Origin: Psychrobacter arenosus
GTDB taxonomy: Bacteria > Pseudomonadota > Gammaproteobacteria > Pseudomonadales > Moraxellaceae
Direction of reading: 5' to 3'
NCBI RefSeq assembly: GCF_904848165.1
Contig: NZ_LR884459.1
Span: 3,632,887-3,696,886, forward strand
DNA length: 64,000 nucleotides
The notes under the pieces were generated by a model. The model made no database searches. It was given only the letters and a program-made list of their open reading frames with translations, and was not told where the DNA came from. This document shows, piece by piece, positions 46,138 to 54,920 of this stretch. Both the position numbers and the translations under genes were made by a program. How positions within the stretch are numbered: position 1 is the stretch's first letter; every line of letters begins with the position of its first letter.

Positions 46138-47253
46138 CTAAACAAGCGTTTGCGTAAATTCCGCTAATGATTCCAGTTTCTCTAAAGCCATACCTTTTTG
46201 GATAACAGCTTGAGCACGGTTAACGCCATTAGCATAATTGCTAGCTAGACCAGCGACATAGATAGCCGCTCCCGCATTAAGGGCGATCATATCACGGGCT
46301 TTTAACACGCGACGCTCAGTCGTTTCTTCCCCAGATAGAGCCGCACGAATCAGCGCTAAGCTTTCCGCTGGCGAGTTAACATCCAAGCCAATCAAGGTCT
46401 GCGAATCAATACCGGCATCTTCAGGCATTAGCTCATAGACACTGACTTTACCGTCTTTTAATTCTGCTACGGTCGTTGATGTGGCTAAGCTAATCTCATC
46501 TAAACCGTCTTTAGCGCCCACGACCATGACATGGTTAGCGCCTAAATTTTTCATGACGTTGGCCAGCGGCTCACACAATTGCGCGGTAAAGACCCCAATT
46601 ACTAGGTTAGGCACACCAGCAGGGTTGGTCAATGGGCCTAAAATATTAAAAATAGTACGGGCTTTTAGGGCGCGGCGTACCGGGTTGGCGTGGCGCATAG
46701 CACTGTGGTGATTGGGTGCAAATAAGAAGCCAATACCTTGCTCTTCAATACAAGTTAACGCCTGCGCAGGAGATAGGCCTAAGCTGATACCGGCTTGCTC
46801 CAATAAGTCAGAGCTACCGGAATTGGTAGAGACGCCACGGTTGCCGTGTTTTGCCACTTGGGCTCCGGCTGCGGCAGCTACTAAAGCTGAAGCGGTGGAG
46901 ACGTTAAATAAATTCGCCCCATCCCCGCCCGTACCAACGATATCCACCAGATAGTGACAATCACGCGGTGCAATGATATCCGCCAATTCACGCATGGCAC
47001 TGGCGGCGGCTGTGATCTCAACAATCGACTCACTCTTCATGCGTAGGGCGGCCAAAATTGCCCCCATCATAGCCTCGCTACAGCGACCTTGCATAATGAT
47101 TAACATGACATTGCGCATTTCTTCATAAGTCAGGTCAATGCGCTCTAATAGGTGCGTGAGGGCAGTGGTAAGAATTCTGAAGATCTGCTCATCGCTCATC
47201 GCTTGGATGGCATCTGGAGTATGGTCATGAGAAAATTCTGAAGAAGTCGACAT
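46138..47253 (-). CDS. trpD: Anthranilate phosphoribosyltransferase
   Basis: TrpD transfers the phosphoribosyl group of PRPP to anthranilate. The PRPP-binding GTGGDGANLFNVST motif, KHGNRGVSTNSGSSDLLE, and NPVRRALKARTIFNILGPLTNPAG are present. It has 371 residues, somewhat longer than the usual 345 because of about 25 extra N-terminal residues (SSEFSHDHTPDAIQAM); an internal start at MSDEQIFRIL is possible. It is separate from TrpG, unlike in E. coli, and is second in the trpGDC run. Confidence 0.97.
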   Translation of the reverse strand: MSTSSEFSHDHTPDAIQAMSDEQIFRILTTALTHLLERIDLTYEEMRNVMLIIMQGRCSEAMMGAILAALRMKSESIVEITAAASAMRELADIIAPRDCHYLVDIVGTGGDGANLFNVSTASALVAAAAGAQVAKHGNRGVSTNSGSSDLLEQAGISLGLSPAQALTCIEEQGIGFLFAPNHHSAMRHANPVRRALKARTIFNILGPLTNPAGVPNLVIGVFTAQLCEPLANVMKNLGANHVMVVGAKDGLDEISLATSTTVAELKDGKVSVYELMPEDAGIDSQTLIGLDVNSPAESLALIRAALSGEETTERRVLKARDMIALNAGAAIYVAGLASNYANGVNRAQAVIQKGMALEKLESLAEFTQTLV

Positions 47254-47352
47254 AAAGGCTCACATAGTAGTTATTAATAAATATAAATAAGAGTAGTTGT
47301 TCTATTAAAGATAAAGTTGCTGAAAATAAAGTCGCTAAAGTATATAAAACCG

Positions 47353-47988
47353 CTAACCTACACTAGGCAAAGCATCATTGTCTAATACAGCTAAACCATG
47401 CGTTTGTAGGAAGTTATTTAATAGCTGATAACCGGCTTCACTCAAGATAGACTCAGGGTGAAACTGGACCCCTTCAATCGGCAGATGGCGATGGCGTATT
47501 GCCATGATCTCATTAATAAGAGTGTCAGCCTGCGTCCAAGCAGTAATCTCCAAACAGTCGGGTAAGCTAGCGGCTTCGATAACGAGCGAATGATAACGCG
47601 TGACATTAAAGGGACTAGGCAGCTCTGCGAATACCCCTTGTTGGCGATGATATACCTGAGATAGTCGACCATGCATAATCTCGCGGGCATGCACAATTTG
47701 TGCCCCGAAAGCTTGGCCAATAGCTTGATGACCTAAGCAAATACCTAGAATAGGGATCTGACCTTTATAGATTTCAATTACGGCTAGGGAAAGCCCAGCA
47801 TCACTAGGTCGACACGGGCCAGGACCAATGATGATAGCTTTTGGTGCCAGCGCCGCAATATCTGCCAAAGCAAAAGCGTCGTTCTGCCAGACCACCACGT
47901 CCTGCTGCAGAGCTTCTAAATACTGCACGATGTTATACGTAAAACTATCGTGGTTATCGATCATCAATACTTGTGTGGATTCAGTCAT
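47353..47988 (-). CDS. trpG: Anthranilate synthase component II (glutamine amidotransferase)
   Basis: TrpG supplies ammonia from glutamine to anthranilate synthase component I. The class I amidotransferase catalytic residues are visible: Cys in [13 protein letters not shown], and His and Glu in VQFHPES near the C-terminus. The N-terminal segment [16 protein letters not shown] is the family hallmark, as is [10 protein letters not shown]. It has 211 residues. In Moraxellaceae the same subunit usually serves both TrpE and PabB, so it may act in folate synthesis too. It is the first gene of trpGDC; trpE is not in the window. Confidence 0.96.
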   Translation of the reverse strand: MTESTQVLMIDNHDSFTYNIVQYLEALQQDVVVWQNDAFALADIAALAPKAIIIGPGPCRPSDAGLSLAVIEIYKGQIPILGICLGHQAIGQAFGAQIVHAREIMHGRLSQVYHRQQGVFAELPSPFNVTRYHSLVIEAASLPDCLEITAWTQADTLINEIMAIRHRHLPIEGVQFHPESILSEAGYQLLNNFLQTHGLAVLDNDALPSVG

Positions 47989-48178
47989 TTTATAGAGGCA
48001 CTAAGCAGTTGCTAGGATTTTGTTGAGAGCTCATTTTGGCAGATCATCTTAGCATCATTTACCTAGGGATTAAATATAAGGGCTTGACGGATGGGTGAAT
48101 TAGGAAGAACACGGCTATATGCTAGATACGGCTAACAACTATTTTAAAACTTACTAGCCTAGGCGGTTTCAAAGTAAT

Positions 48179-48195
48179 TGAACTAATTTGGTGCA
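48179..48195 (+). promoter_or_regulatory. NtrC-type enhancer site 1
   Basis: TGAACTAATTTGGTGCA matches the NtrC dyad consensus TGCACTAWWWTGGTGCA with one clear mismatch. Its centre is about 180 bases upstream of the predicted sigma-54 start point. Confidence 0.7.
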
Positions 48196-48251
48196 ATTAT
48201 TTTAATATAAACTATGATTGCTCTGTTTTAGTGAGTATATCCAGATTGCAA

Positions 48252-48268
48252 AGTACTATATTGGTGCA
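48252..48268 (+). promoter_or_regulatory. NtrC-type enhancer site 2
   Basis: AGTACTATATTGGTGCA matches the NtrC dyad consensus in the right half and most of the left half. Its centre is 73 bases from site 1, about seven helical turns, and about 105 bases upstream of the predicted start point. Confidence 0.7.
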
Positions 48269-48339
48269 ATTATTCAATAAATTAGCGCTGAGCATAAGCT
48301 GACCATAAGAAATAACGCTATCTAAGTGGTTGTAAAAGA

Positions 48340-48355
48340 TGGCATAGGGTTTGCA
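48340..48355 (+). promoter_or_regulatory. Sigma-54 (RpoN) promoter of glnA
   Basis: TGGCATAGGGTTTGCA has the invariant GG and GC doublets ten bases apart that define -24/-12 promoters. Transcription would start near 48366, giving a leader of about 345 bases. Together with the two NtrC-type sites this makes the classic nitrogen-controlled glnA arrangement. Confidence 0.78.
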
Positions 48356-48711
48356 CCAATAGTCTATGTAAGGTTAAAGATAAAATTATGGCGACGCCTA
48401 CAGCGTTTTTCTCTATATCTTATCTCTATAGATTATGAATAGGGAGTAGCCGCTTAGTAATCGAGTCTATGATTTTATAGCGTCTTCACCTATACTTAGG
48501 CGCAGAATCTGACCTCATACTATCAATAGTATTTTATGGATAATTGGCCTTGCAGTACTGTGCATTTGCGGCTACTAAAATGAGTAGTCGCCACCCGTAT
48601 TTAAGCAAGATAACCAATAACGAGCATGATGCTCTTTAGACAATCTCTAAACAATAGCAACGCAAGATTACCGCAATATTTAATTAAACGATCACTATAC
48701 TGGAGTGTTTT

Positions 48712-50121
48712 ATGTCGAATAAACTGTTTGATCTCATCGAAGAAACTGGTGCTAAATGGGTAGACTTTCGCTTTACCGATACCCGTGGTAAAGAGCAGCA
48801 CATTAGCTATCCAGCTTCGACTATCGATGAAGACGTCTTAGAAGATGGCAAAATGTTTGACGGCTCATCAGTCGCTGGCTGGAAAGGTATCGAAGCGTCA
48901 GATATGATCCTACGTCCAGATCCAGAAACGGCTTTCCTTGACCCATTCTTTGACGTGCCAACGATTGTGGTAACTTGTGACATCATCGAGCCCATGACCA
49001 TGCAAGGCTATGACCGTGACCCACGCTCAATCGCTCGCCGTGCTGAAGAGTACCTCAAGTCTACCGGTATCGGTGATACTGCTTACTTCGGTCCAGAGCC
49101 AGAATTCTTCGTATTTGACGATGTGAAATGGTCGGTCGATATGTCAGGCTCAAGCTCGAAGATTACCGCTGAAGAAGCCGCTTGGTCGACGAATGAAAGC
49201 TACGAGTGGGGTAACATGGGCCATCGTCCACGTGTTAAAGGCGGTTATTTCCCAGTACCCCCAATCGATAGCTCACAAGATTTACGTGCGGTTATGTGCC
49301 AACGTTTAGAAGACGTTATGGGTCCAGATCGCGTCGAAGTGCACCATCACGAAGTGGCATCTTGCCAGTCTGAAATCGGCGTGTCATTCAACACGATGGT
49401 TCGTAAAGCAGATGAAGTGCAACAGTTTAAATATATCGTGCATAACGTCGCACACCAATTTGGTAAAACGGCTACCTTTATGCCTAAGCCACTAGTTGGT
49501 GATAATGGGTCAGGCATGCACGTGCATATGTCGATCTCTAAAGATGGCGTCAACACTTTTGCTGGTGATGAATATGCTGGTTTGTCTGAAAGCGCTTTAT
49601 ACTTCATCGGCGGTATCATTAAGCATGCTCGCGCGCTAAATGCTATCGTGAACCCATCGACGAACAGCTATAAGCGTCTGGTGCCGCATTATGAAGCGCC
49701 TATTAAACTGGCTTACTCAGCCCGTAACCGTTCAGCCTCTATCCGTATTCCTCATGTGAGTAGCCCTAAGGGTATCCGTGTAGAAGCTCGCTTCCCTGAT
49801 CCAACGGCCAACCCATACTTAGCCTTTGCTGCCTTGTTGATGGCTGGCCTTGACGGTATCCAAAACAAAATGCACCCTGGCGATGCCGCTGACAAAAACT
49901 TGTATGACCTACCACCAGAAGAAGAAGCGCTAATCCCAACAGTAGCGGAAAACTTAGAAGTGGCACTACAAGCGCTAAAAGAAGACCATGACTTCTTGCT
50001 TAAAGGCGACGTGTTCAGTAAAGATATGCTAGATGCCTACATTGCTGTAAAACAAGAAGAAGTTGATCGCTTGAACATCACCGTTCATCCTATCGAATTC
50101 GATATGTACTACAGCTGCTAG
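48712..50121 (+). CDS. glnA: Glutamine synthetase, type I
   Basis: GlnA makes glutamine from glutamate and ammonia with ATP, the main route of ammonium assimilation, as a dodecamer in the cytoplasm. The sequence has the N-terminal [16 protein letters not shown], the metal-site [17 protein letters not shown] region ([13 protein letters not shown]), [15 protein letters not shown] and the [19 protein letters not shown] segment. The adenylylation tyrosine lies in [10 protein letters not shown] (about 398), so GlnE control is expected. It has 469 residues, like E. coli GlnA. It is transcribed from a sigma-54 promoter and is followed by a terminator and a DUF4124 gene. Confidence 0.98.
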   Translation: MSNKLFDLIEETGAKWVDFRFTDTRGKEQHISYPASTIDEDVLEDGKMFDGSSVAGWKGIEASDMILRPDPETAFLDPFFDVPTIVVTCDIIEPMTMQGYDRDPRSIARRAEEYLKSTGIGDTAYFGPEPEFFVFDDVKWSVDMSGSSSKITAEEAAWSTNESYEWGNMGHRPRVKGGYFPVPPIDSSQDLRAVMCQRLEDVMGPDRVEVHHHEVASCQSEIGVSFNTMVRKADEVQQFKYIVHNVAHQFGKTATFMPKPLVGDNGSGMHVHMSISKDGVNTFAGDEYAGLSESALYFIGGIIKHARALNAIVNPSTNSYKRLVPHYEAPIKLAYSARNRSASIRIPHVSSPKGIRVEARFPDPTANPYLAFAALLMAGLDGIQNKMHPGDAADKNLYDLPPEEEALIPTVAENLEVALQALKEDHDFLLKGDVFSKDMLDAYIAVKQEEVDRLNITVHPIEFDMYYSC

Positions 50122-50227
50122 TTCATAGCGGATAGGAATAACTGATAGCGAGGCAATTCGCTAAATAGTATTAATTTAAACAGTGTTGCGCTAAACCCCA
50201 TTCCTATCGATAAGCCTGTTGTTTAAG

Positions 50228-50262
50228 AAATCCAGCCAGATTAATTTTGGCTGGATTTTTTT
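50228..50262 (+). terminator. Intrinsic terminator of glnA
   Basis: AAATCCAGCCA and TGGCTGGATTT pair perfectly around a nine-base loop, followed by a run of T, about 105 bases after the stop codon. Confidence 0.9.
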
Positions 50263-50393
50263 ATTGATGTAGTTATTTTATCTAGAAATGTTTGTCTAAT
50301 CTCTTATCTTTATTCAATTGTCGCAATGGTACAAAGTAGGGATAATTGCTATAGTAACCTTACTTTAGCCCCATCTTGATATGACAAAGAGAT

Positions 50394-51260
50394 ATGATGA
50401 AATCCCTTACTAATTTATCTGCTAACCTTACCTTGGCCTTTTCTGTCCTAGCACTGACAGCGGTAACGGGGCAAGCGGCGTCTATTTATAAAGTCGTCGA
50501 TAAAGACACAGGACGCATTACCTTTACCGACCGTCCCGATAGCTATCAACAAGATAACAATAAACAGGTGAGTGATACCCATATCGCGACGGCGCGTCCA
50601 GGTGCGGCTACTTCTGGCACTAATGCCACAGCATACTCTGCAACGAGCACTAATACTAATGCAGGACAATCGCTAAACGTACAAAATAATACGCCACCCG
50701 CGCTAATTACCAAGGCAGTGGCGAGCTCTACGTCAGCCACTTATCGCTTGGCTATGACCACGCCGGCAAGCTCGCAAGCGTATCGCCGCCCTGCACAAAC
50801 TATCGATATTCAATTGGCGGTCTCGCCGGCATTAAAAGCAGCGGATAAAATAGCTATCTATTTGGATGGTAATGAAGTGGCGCAAGGGACGACCGCACAG
50901 CTGCCTACAATTGATATGTTGCCTGGTGAGCATCAAATATCTGGGAAGATTAGCAATGAGCAAGGGGTAGACATTGCTGAAGTCCAGCAAACCATCTATA
51001 TCTTGCAAAATAACTTAGTGCTGCAACAGAAAAAGTTAAAAGAGCAGCAACTGATCGAGCAACTCAAGGCTTATGAAAAGTTATCATGGCCACAAAAGCT
51101 TTATTTGCAGATGCAGCAACAGCATTTACCTCAAGCGGCGCTACCAAAATTGCATAAAGATAAGAGCAGTGACGAAATTAAAGATGCGGCCTCGCAAGCT
51201 ATTGGCGGGCATGGAAGTGCCGTGCAAGCCCCTGTAAAAACCAGTTCAGCCTTTAAATAG
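50394..51260 (+). CDS. DUF4124-domain secreted protein
   Basis: A signal peptide (hydrophobic LTLAFSVLALTAVTGQA, cleavage near GQA-AS) leads into a DUF4124 domain, IYKVVDKDTGRITFTDRP. The middle is a low-complexity Thr/Ser/Asn/Ala stretch (about 58-105). Then comes a beta-rich part that looks like an Ig-type fold (about 130-205: QTIDIQLAVSPALKAADKIAIYLDGNEVAQG, in part), and a Gln-rich helical tail. DUF4124 genes often lie next to glnA and ntrBC in Pseudomonas and relatives; this one follows glnA but no ntrBC follows. Its function is unknown and it is probably periplasmic. Confidence 0.88.
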   Translation: MMKSLTNLSANLTLAFSVLALTAVTGQAASIYKVVDKDTGRITFTDRPDSYQQDNNKQVSDTHIATARPGAATSGTNATAYSATSTNTNAGQSLNVQNNTPPALITKAVASSTSATYRLAMTTPASSQAYRRPAQTIDIQLAVSPALKAADKIAIYLDGNEVAQGTTAQLPTIDMLPGEHQISGKISNEQGVDIAEVQQTIYILQNNLVLQQKKLKEQQLIEQLKAYEKLSWPQKLYLQMQQQHLPQAALPKLHKDKSSDEIKDAASQAIGGHGSAVQAPVKTSSAFK

Positions 51261-51301
51261 CACCAATATTATTAAGAAGAATCCAGACTAAATTTAAATA
51301 T

Positions 51302-51340
51302 AAAAAAAGCTGTCCCTATGATTAGGAACAGCTTTTTTTT
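51302..51340. terminator. Bidirectional intrinsic terminator
   Basis: AAAAAAAGCTGTCCCT and AGGAACAGCTTTTTTT form a stem with one mismatch, between the DUF4124 gene and the convergent SIMPL gene. Confidence 0.85.
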
Positions 51341-51410
51341 ATGACTAAGCCAACTCATTCAGTGTCATGCAATAAGCAAGCTAACTTAGCCAATAAGCCA
51401 CTAATAAAAC

Positions 51411-52151
51411 TTATTTAACGAGTTCAATCGTACCATTAGCCGTTACAGTAATGGTGCTGTTACCCGACTCAAAGCTCTGCGAAGGCACAGACGAATCCAT
51501 AGATTCAGACTTCATCATCGCGCCATACATTGGGCGAGGGTAGTTGTTGCCAGTGTTTAGATTGACATTAATGACGCGATAACCCTTGGCGTCCCAAGCA
51601 GTAGTCATAGTTTTAGCCTGCTCTTGAAAAGCTTTTGAGGCTTGTACCATAAGCTGACGCTCTAATTCGTCTTTCTTCGGCTCTGATACGCCAAAAGACA
51701 GATTGTCCATCACTAAAGTCTCTTGCAGATCTGCAATCAATTGACTGGTGGCAGCAAAGTCAGTGCTTTTTAGCTCGATATTTGCCTGACCCGTCCAGCC
51801 GATGATTTTATCGTTTTTATCATAGCGTGGGTAAGTGTTTTGCTGACCCGTTTTGACCGTCACGTTAGGGTAGCGCTTAGCAATAGCAACGGCAGAATTA
51901 ACAGCGGTATTTAGAGTCTTAGCCAAGGTTTTGGCGTCAGTAGCTTGAGCTTTTTTATACAGGGTAGCGCGCACTTCATCATTGGCCACTTCCGATTTAA
52001 CTTCGGTATTAAAAGTCACTTGGTTATAGCCGGTAGGCTCAGCATGAGCCGTAGTGCCCAGCGCCATTAAAGCAGAAAGAGATAAAGCGGCGCCAGAAGC
52101 GATTAGACCTTTAGTGGCTTTTTTAGAGCTGTTTTTCATGGCGTTATTCAT
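51411..52151 (-). CDS. SIMPL-domain (DUF541) periplasmic protein
   Basis: After a signal peptide (about 37 residues, ending TTAHA) the protein has the SIMPL/DUF541 layout: VTFNTEVKSEVANDEVRATLY at the start, repeated strand-helix units, and the C-terminal SGNSTITVTANGTIELVK. Relatives include E. coli YggE, linked to oxidative stress, with unknown biochemical activity. The start is well supported by GAGGAAAA eight bases upstream. It has 246 residues, the usual size. It stands alone. Confidence 0.9.
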   Translation of the reverse strand: MNNAMKNSSKKATKGLIASGAALSLSALMALGTTAHAEPTGYNQVTFNTEVKSEVANDEVRATLYKKAQATDAKTLAKTLNTAVNSAVAIAKRYPNVTVKTGQQNTYPRYDKNDKIIGWTGQANIELKSTDFAATSQLIADLQETLVMDNLSFGVSEPKKDELERQLMVQASKAFQEQAKTMTTAWDAKGYRVINVNLNTGNNYPRPMYGAMMKSESMDSSVPSQSFESGNSTITVTANGTIELVK

Positions 52152-52567
52152 AATATTTTCCTCAGTTTTTATTGTGTATGATTATAGCTTGCTGTCGAGC
52201 TTTCGAATGCTGAAAGCAGCAGTGGGTATTATGTAGGCTCTATTTTTATCTATTTATGAGCCAGATAATAGGTTTGTTTTGTGAGCTAGTTAGGCTTACC
52301 TGTATACGGTATCAAGCAATTGTAACAAAATATTATTAATCGATAATTCTGGCTTATTATTGTGTGCTAGTTGCCTGTTTTAAATAGGGTGGACAGTGGA
52401 GAGGCTACTATAGCGATAAGTGTCAGAATGCTATACCAAAAATATTGATAGGCTCGATAACTTAAAGGTGGGATTTTATGGGGAGGTTGCGGATGGGAGT
52501 AGGCGGCTATAAGCAGATAATTTAGCGCTAGGGTTGTAATTCAGATAAACATCGGTATAATACGCCA
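52152..52567. other. Intergenic region upstream of ffs
   Basis: About 415 bases with no gene recognised. It holds the SIMPL gene promoter on the left and the ffs promoter on the right. Confidence 0.45.
52534..52561 (+). promoter_or_regulatory. Sigma-70 promoter of ffs
   Basis: TTGTAA (52534-52539) and TATAAT (52556-52561) are separated by 16 bases, and the RNA is expected to start 7-9 bases after the -10 element, at the first base of the SRP RNA. Confidence 0.7.
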
Positions 52568-52568
52568 T

Positions 52569-52677
<109 letters not shown>

Positions 52678-52678
<1 letters not shown>

Positions 52679-52685
52679 TTTTTTT
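52678..52685 (+). terminator. T-run at the end of ffs
   Basis: Seven or eight T residues directly follow the closed SRP hairpin, which can itself act as terminator stem. Confidence 0.6.
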
Positions 52686-52720
52686 GCTTAAAATTTGATA
52701 AAGCTAAAACACAGATACCC

Positions 52721-52757
52721 AAAAGCGAACAAGCTACTGACTTGTTCGCTTTTTTTA
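52721..52757. terminator. Bidirectional intrinsic terminator
   Basis: AAAAGCGAACAAG and CTTGTTCGCTTTT pair perfectly around a seven-base loop, followed by more T. It lies between ffs and the convergent small gene. Confidence 0.88.
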
Positions 52758-52796
52758 TGGGCTTATATTCAAACAAAGAGCTTGTAATTTACCTTT

Positions 52797-53099
52797 TCAG
52801 GGTGTTATTAACTGCTGCTCTACCGCCACGCAGCATTGGCCTTTAAAGACTAATAGTAAGTGTAAAGCAGGTATAGCGAGCCAATGAGCAAAGTTGACAC
52901 ACTTTATATTACGCTGCTCAAGATAGGTCAGACAATCTTGCCGATTACAGCCGATGGCTAAAGGAGAGTAATTAGCCTTATCTGAATTATCCAGCTTCGC
53001 TATAGTAGAGGCTGACGATAGCAAGAAGTTTTTTGGAGTCGTCGTCATGCTGCCTACTTGGTAATAGGGATTAGTGGCGTTTTCAATAGTCGGTTTCAT
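52797..53099 (-). CDS. Small hypothetical protein
   Basis: I do not recognise this 100-residue protein. AAGGA lies seven bases before the ATG at 53099, which favours a real gene; the frame extends six codons upstream. The sequence is fairly rich in Asn, Ser and Thr, with five cysteines (C58, C62, C72, C94 and C95, counting from the ATG at 53099) and a hydrophobic stretch near the C-terminus (FAHWLAIPALHLLLVF). It lies directly downstream of creD (gap about 50 bases) on the same strand, so it may belong to the creBCD operon. Confidence 0.5.
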   Translation of the reverse strand: MKPTIENATNPYYQVGSMTTTPKNFLLSSASTIAKLDNSDKANYSPLAIGCNRQDCLTYLEQRNIKCVNFAHWLAIPALHLLLVFKGQCCVAVEQQLITP

Positions 53100-53146
53100 A
53101 AAATATCCTTGATTCATGATAAAGGTTTAAGAAGTTGCTATAAGCG

Positions 53147-54673
53147 CTAGGCGACGCGATACCAGTCAATCTTGCGGGTAAGCATCATGACACTGGCAAT
53201 TAAGACAAAGCAGAAGATAGCGCCGAGGAGTAGATTGAGATCCTCTACGGTTAATAGGCCATAGAAGCCGGCATATAGACCGCCTAAAATTGCCGTAAAT
53301 ATTGCCGCGCGTTTGACACTATTTAGTACGTAGTAGGTATACCAACCGATTAAGCCGACACAAGCGGTCGCTGCGATAGCGTAGGCTTGCCAAAAAACAA
53401 ACTGCTCGGCCAAGGGCAGTAGTAACACGTAAAATACCAACAAAGCTGAGCCAACGAGTAAATATTGGATAGGATGAATGCGCAGTGATTTAATGATTTC
53501 AAAGAGGAAGAAAGTACCAAAAGAGACGACGATTAATAGCAGCGCGTATTTCATCGCTCGTTCGGTCTGCAAATAAATATTATTGGGCTCGGCGAAGCTC
53601 ACGCCAAAGCCATTCATCTGGATGTTTTGTATGGATTGAGGGCTTGCCGCATCGTTCGCTGCTATCACTGCGACTTCTGCTTGGTACATAGCATCGATAC
53701 TATCGTCTATACCAGCAGGGTAGAGATTAGACTGAATATCGCAGGTAGCTCTTGGGTTGGTCAGACATTGAGTCAGCATTTGATTATTGGCGACGGTGAG
53801 GTATTGGTTTTCCCACGTAGCTTGAAAGCCTTGATTATCGAAAGTCTTGTCAGCAGGCAGCGCTTGGCCAATAAAGTTAGGGGCGTGCCAGTCGCTAGCC
53901 ATAGTCATAGTGAACTGCTGGCCTAAGGGGATGGTTCGTACTGCACTCAGTCCCATAAGCGGTAATTCTACGGTGATTTGTAGCGTCTTCTGCTGCACTA
54001 AATCTGCGGGTAGGACCACTTCGACATAGCTTAGGCCGGCCATTTTTGGCGTGATGGGATAGTTGGCGGTCATCGCTTTGCCATTGACCTGGATGATAGG
54101 CAATTGCGAGACCCCGCGTAGGTCAGAGACGGGGATGATTAAGCGCGCAGCTGACCAATCGTAACTGACGCTATGCCCTTGTTTTATATAAGTATTAAGG
54201 TCGACATTTTCAGGGCTAGCAACGGCTGGTTTGGTTGTCGGTGTCGTTGTGGATGTCATTGAAGGAGGACTTGCCGGAGCTATAAGTGAGCTAAGTTGAT
54301 ACTGCTGCTTAAAAGTGAGGTCGCCTTGGTAACTGGTCGCATGATAGATACCCCGTTGATAAGTATCGGTACTCACAGCTAGCGATTGCTGGGCTTGAGT
54401 CGTGCTGGCAAGTTGGGGCGTGTTTAATTCGAAAGCAGGCCGACAATTACGTTCCTTTTCGGCATCACAGTTTGGCGTAATGACGGTCGGTACCGCGATA
54501 AACGGGGTAATAACCTCTTGTGGGTTGACGTGTTGGCTACTGATCTCGTTGACGACCGTATCCGAGTATTGCTGGCGCTCATAGACTAAAGATTGCATTA
54601 GGTTGAGGCCAATGGCAAAGATAAGGCAAAGGCCGCCGATGATGGACAGTTTTATGATTAGGGCTTTTTGCAT
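53147..54673 (-). CDS. creD: Inner membrane protein CreD
   Basis: CreD is an inner membrane protein whose gene is the main target of the CreBC two-component system; it affects envelope integrity and beta-lactam or colicin responses. The layout is typical: an N-terminal membrane helix (about 8-26), a large periplasmic domain (to about 370), then several C-terminal membrane helices with the family segment HPIQYLLVGSALLVFYVLLL and the terminal IDWYRVA. The 508 residues exceed E. coli CreD (450) because of low-complexity insertions (for example STTTPTTKPAVASP). It is third in creB-creC-creD. No clear TTCAC-type CreB box was seen upstream. Confidence 0.92.
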   Translation of the reverse strand: MQKALIIKLSIIGGLCLIFAIGLNLMQSLVYERQQYSDTVVNEISSQHVNPQEVITPFIAVPTVITPNCDAEKERNCRPAFELNTPQLASTTQAQQSLAVSTDTYQRGIYHATSYQGDLTFKQQYQLSSLIAPASPPSMTSTTTPTTKPAVASPENVDLNTYIKQGHSVSYDWSAARLIIPVSDLRGVSQLPIIQVNGKAMTANYPITPKMAGLSYVEVVLPADLVQQKTLQITVELPLMGLSAVRTIPLGQQFTMTMASDWHAPNFIGQALPADKTFDNQGFQATWENQYLTVANNQMLTQCLTNPRATCDIQSNLYPAGIDDSIDAMYQAEVAVIAANDAASPQSIQNIQMNGFGVSFAEPNNIYLQTERAMKYALLLIVVSFGTFFLFEIIKSLRIHPIQYLLVGSALLVFYVLLLPLAEQFVFWQAYAIAATACVGLIGWYTYYVLNSVKRAAIFTAILGGLYAGFYGLLTVEDLNLLLGAIFCFVLIASVMMLTRKIDWYRVA

Positions 54674-54920
54674 GGGGCATCCTCGTTATCGTTATAAAAG
54701 CTAGCATCATCAGTCGGCTATAAGGTCAAGCGGAGCGTGTGCTTAGGGTCTAATTTACGGTAACGATAAGAAAATATGATGCGCCATTAATGGAAAAAAT
54801 ATGGAATTGAGGCAAGCGTAAAGTGGTAGTAGAAAGGGGGTTAAAACCCGACAGGTTGGCACCCAAAGCAGAAGGTAATAATAACTGGTAATATCTTAGT
54901 AATTAGCGTGTGCGGTTTCG

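Larger units (their letters stand above)
47989..48711. other. Divergent intergenic region with nitrogen control elements, trpG / glnA
   Basis: About 720 bases between divergent trpG and glnA. The right part contains two NtrC-like sites and a sigma-54 promoter, listed separately, and an untranslated glnA leader of about 345 bases. No trp leader peptide was recognised on the minus strand. Confidence 0.6.

Noticed and set aside
48601..48801. 66-residue frame on the minus strand across the glnA start
   Set aside because: It overlaps the glnA leader and start and is a shadow frame.
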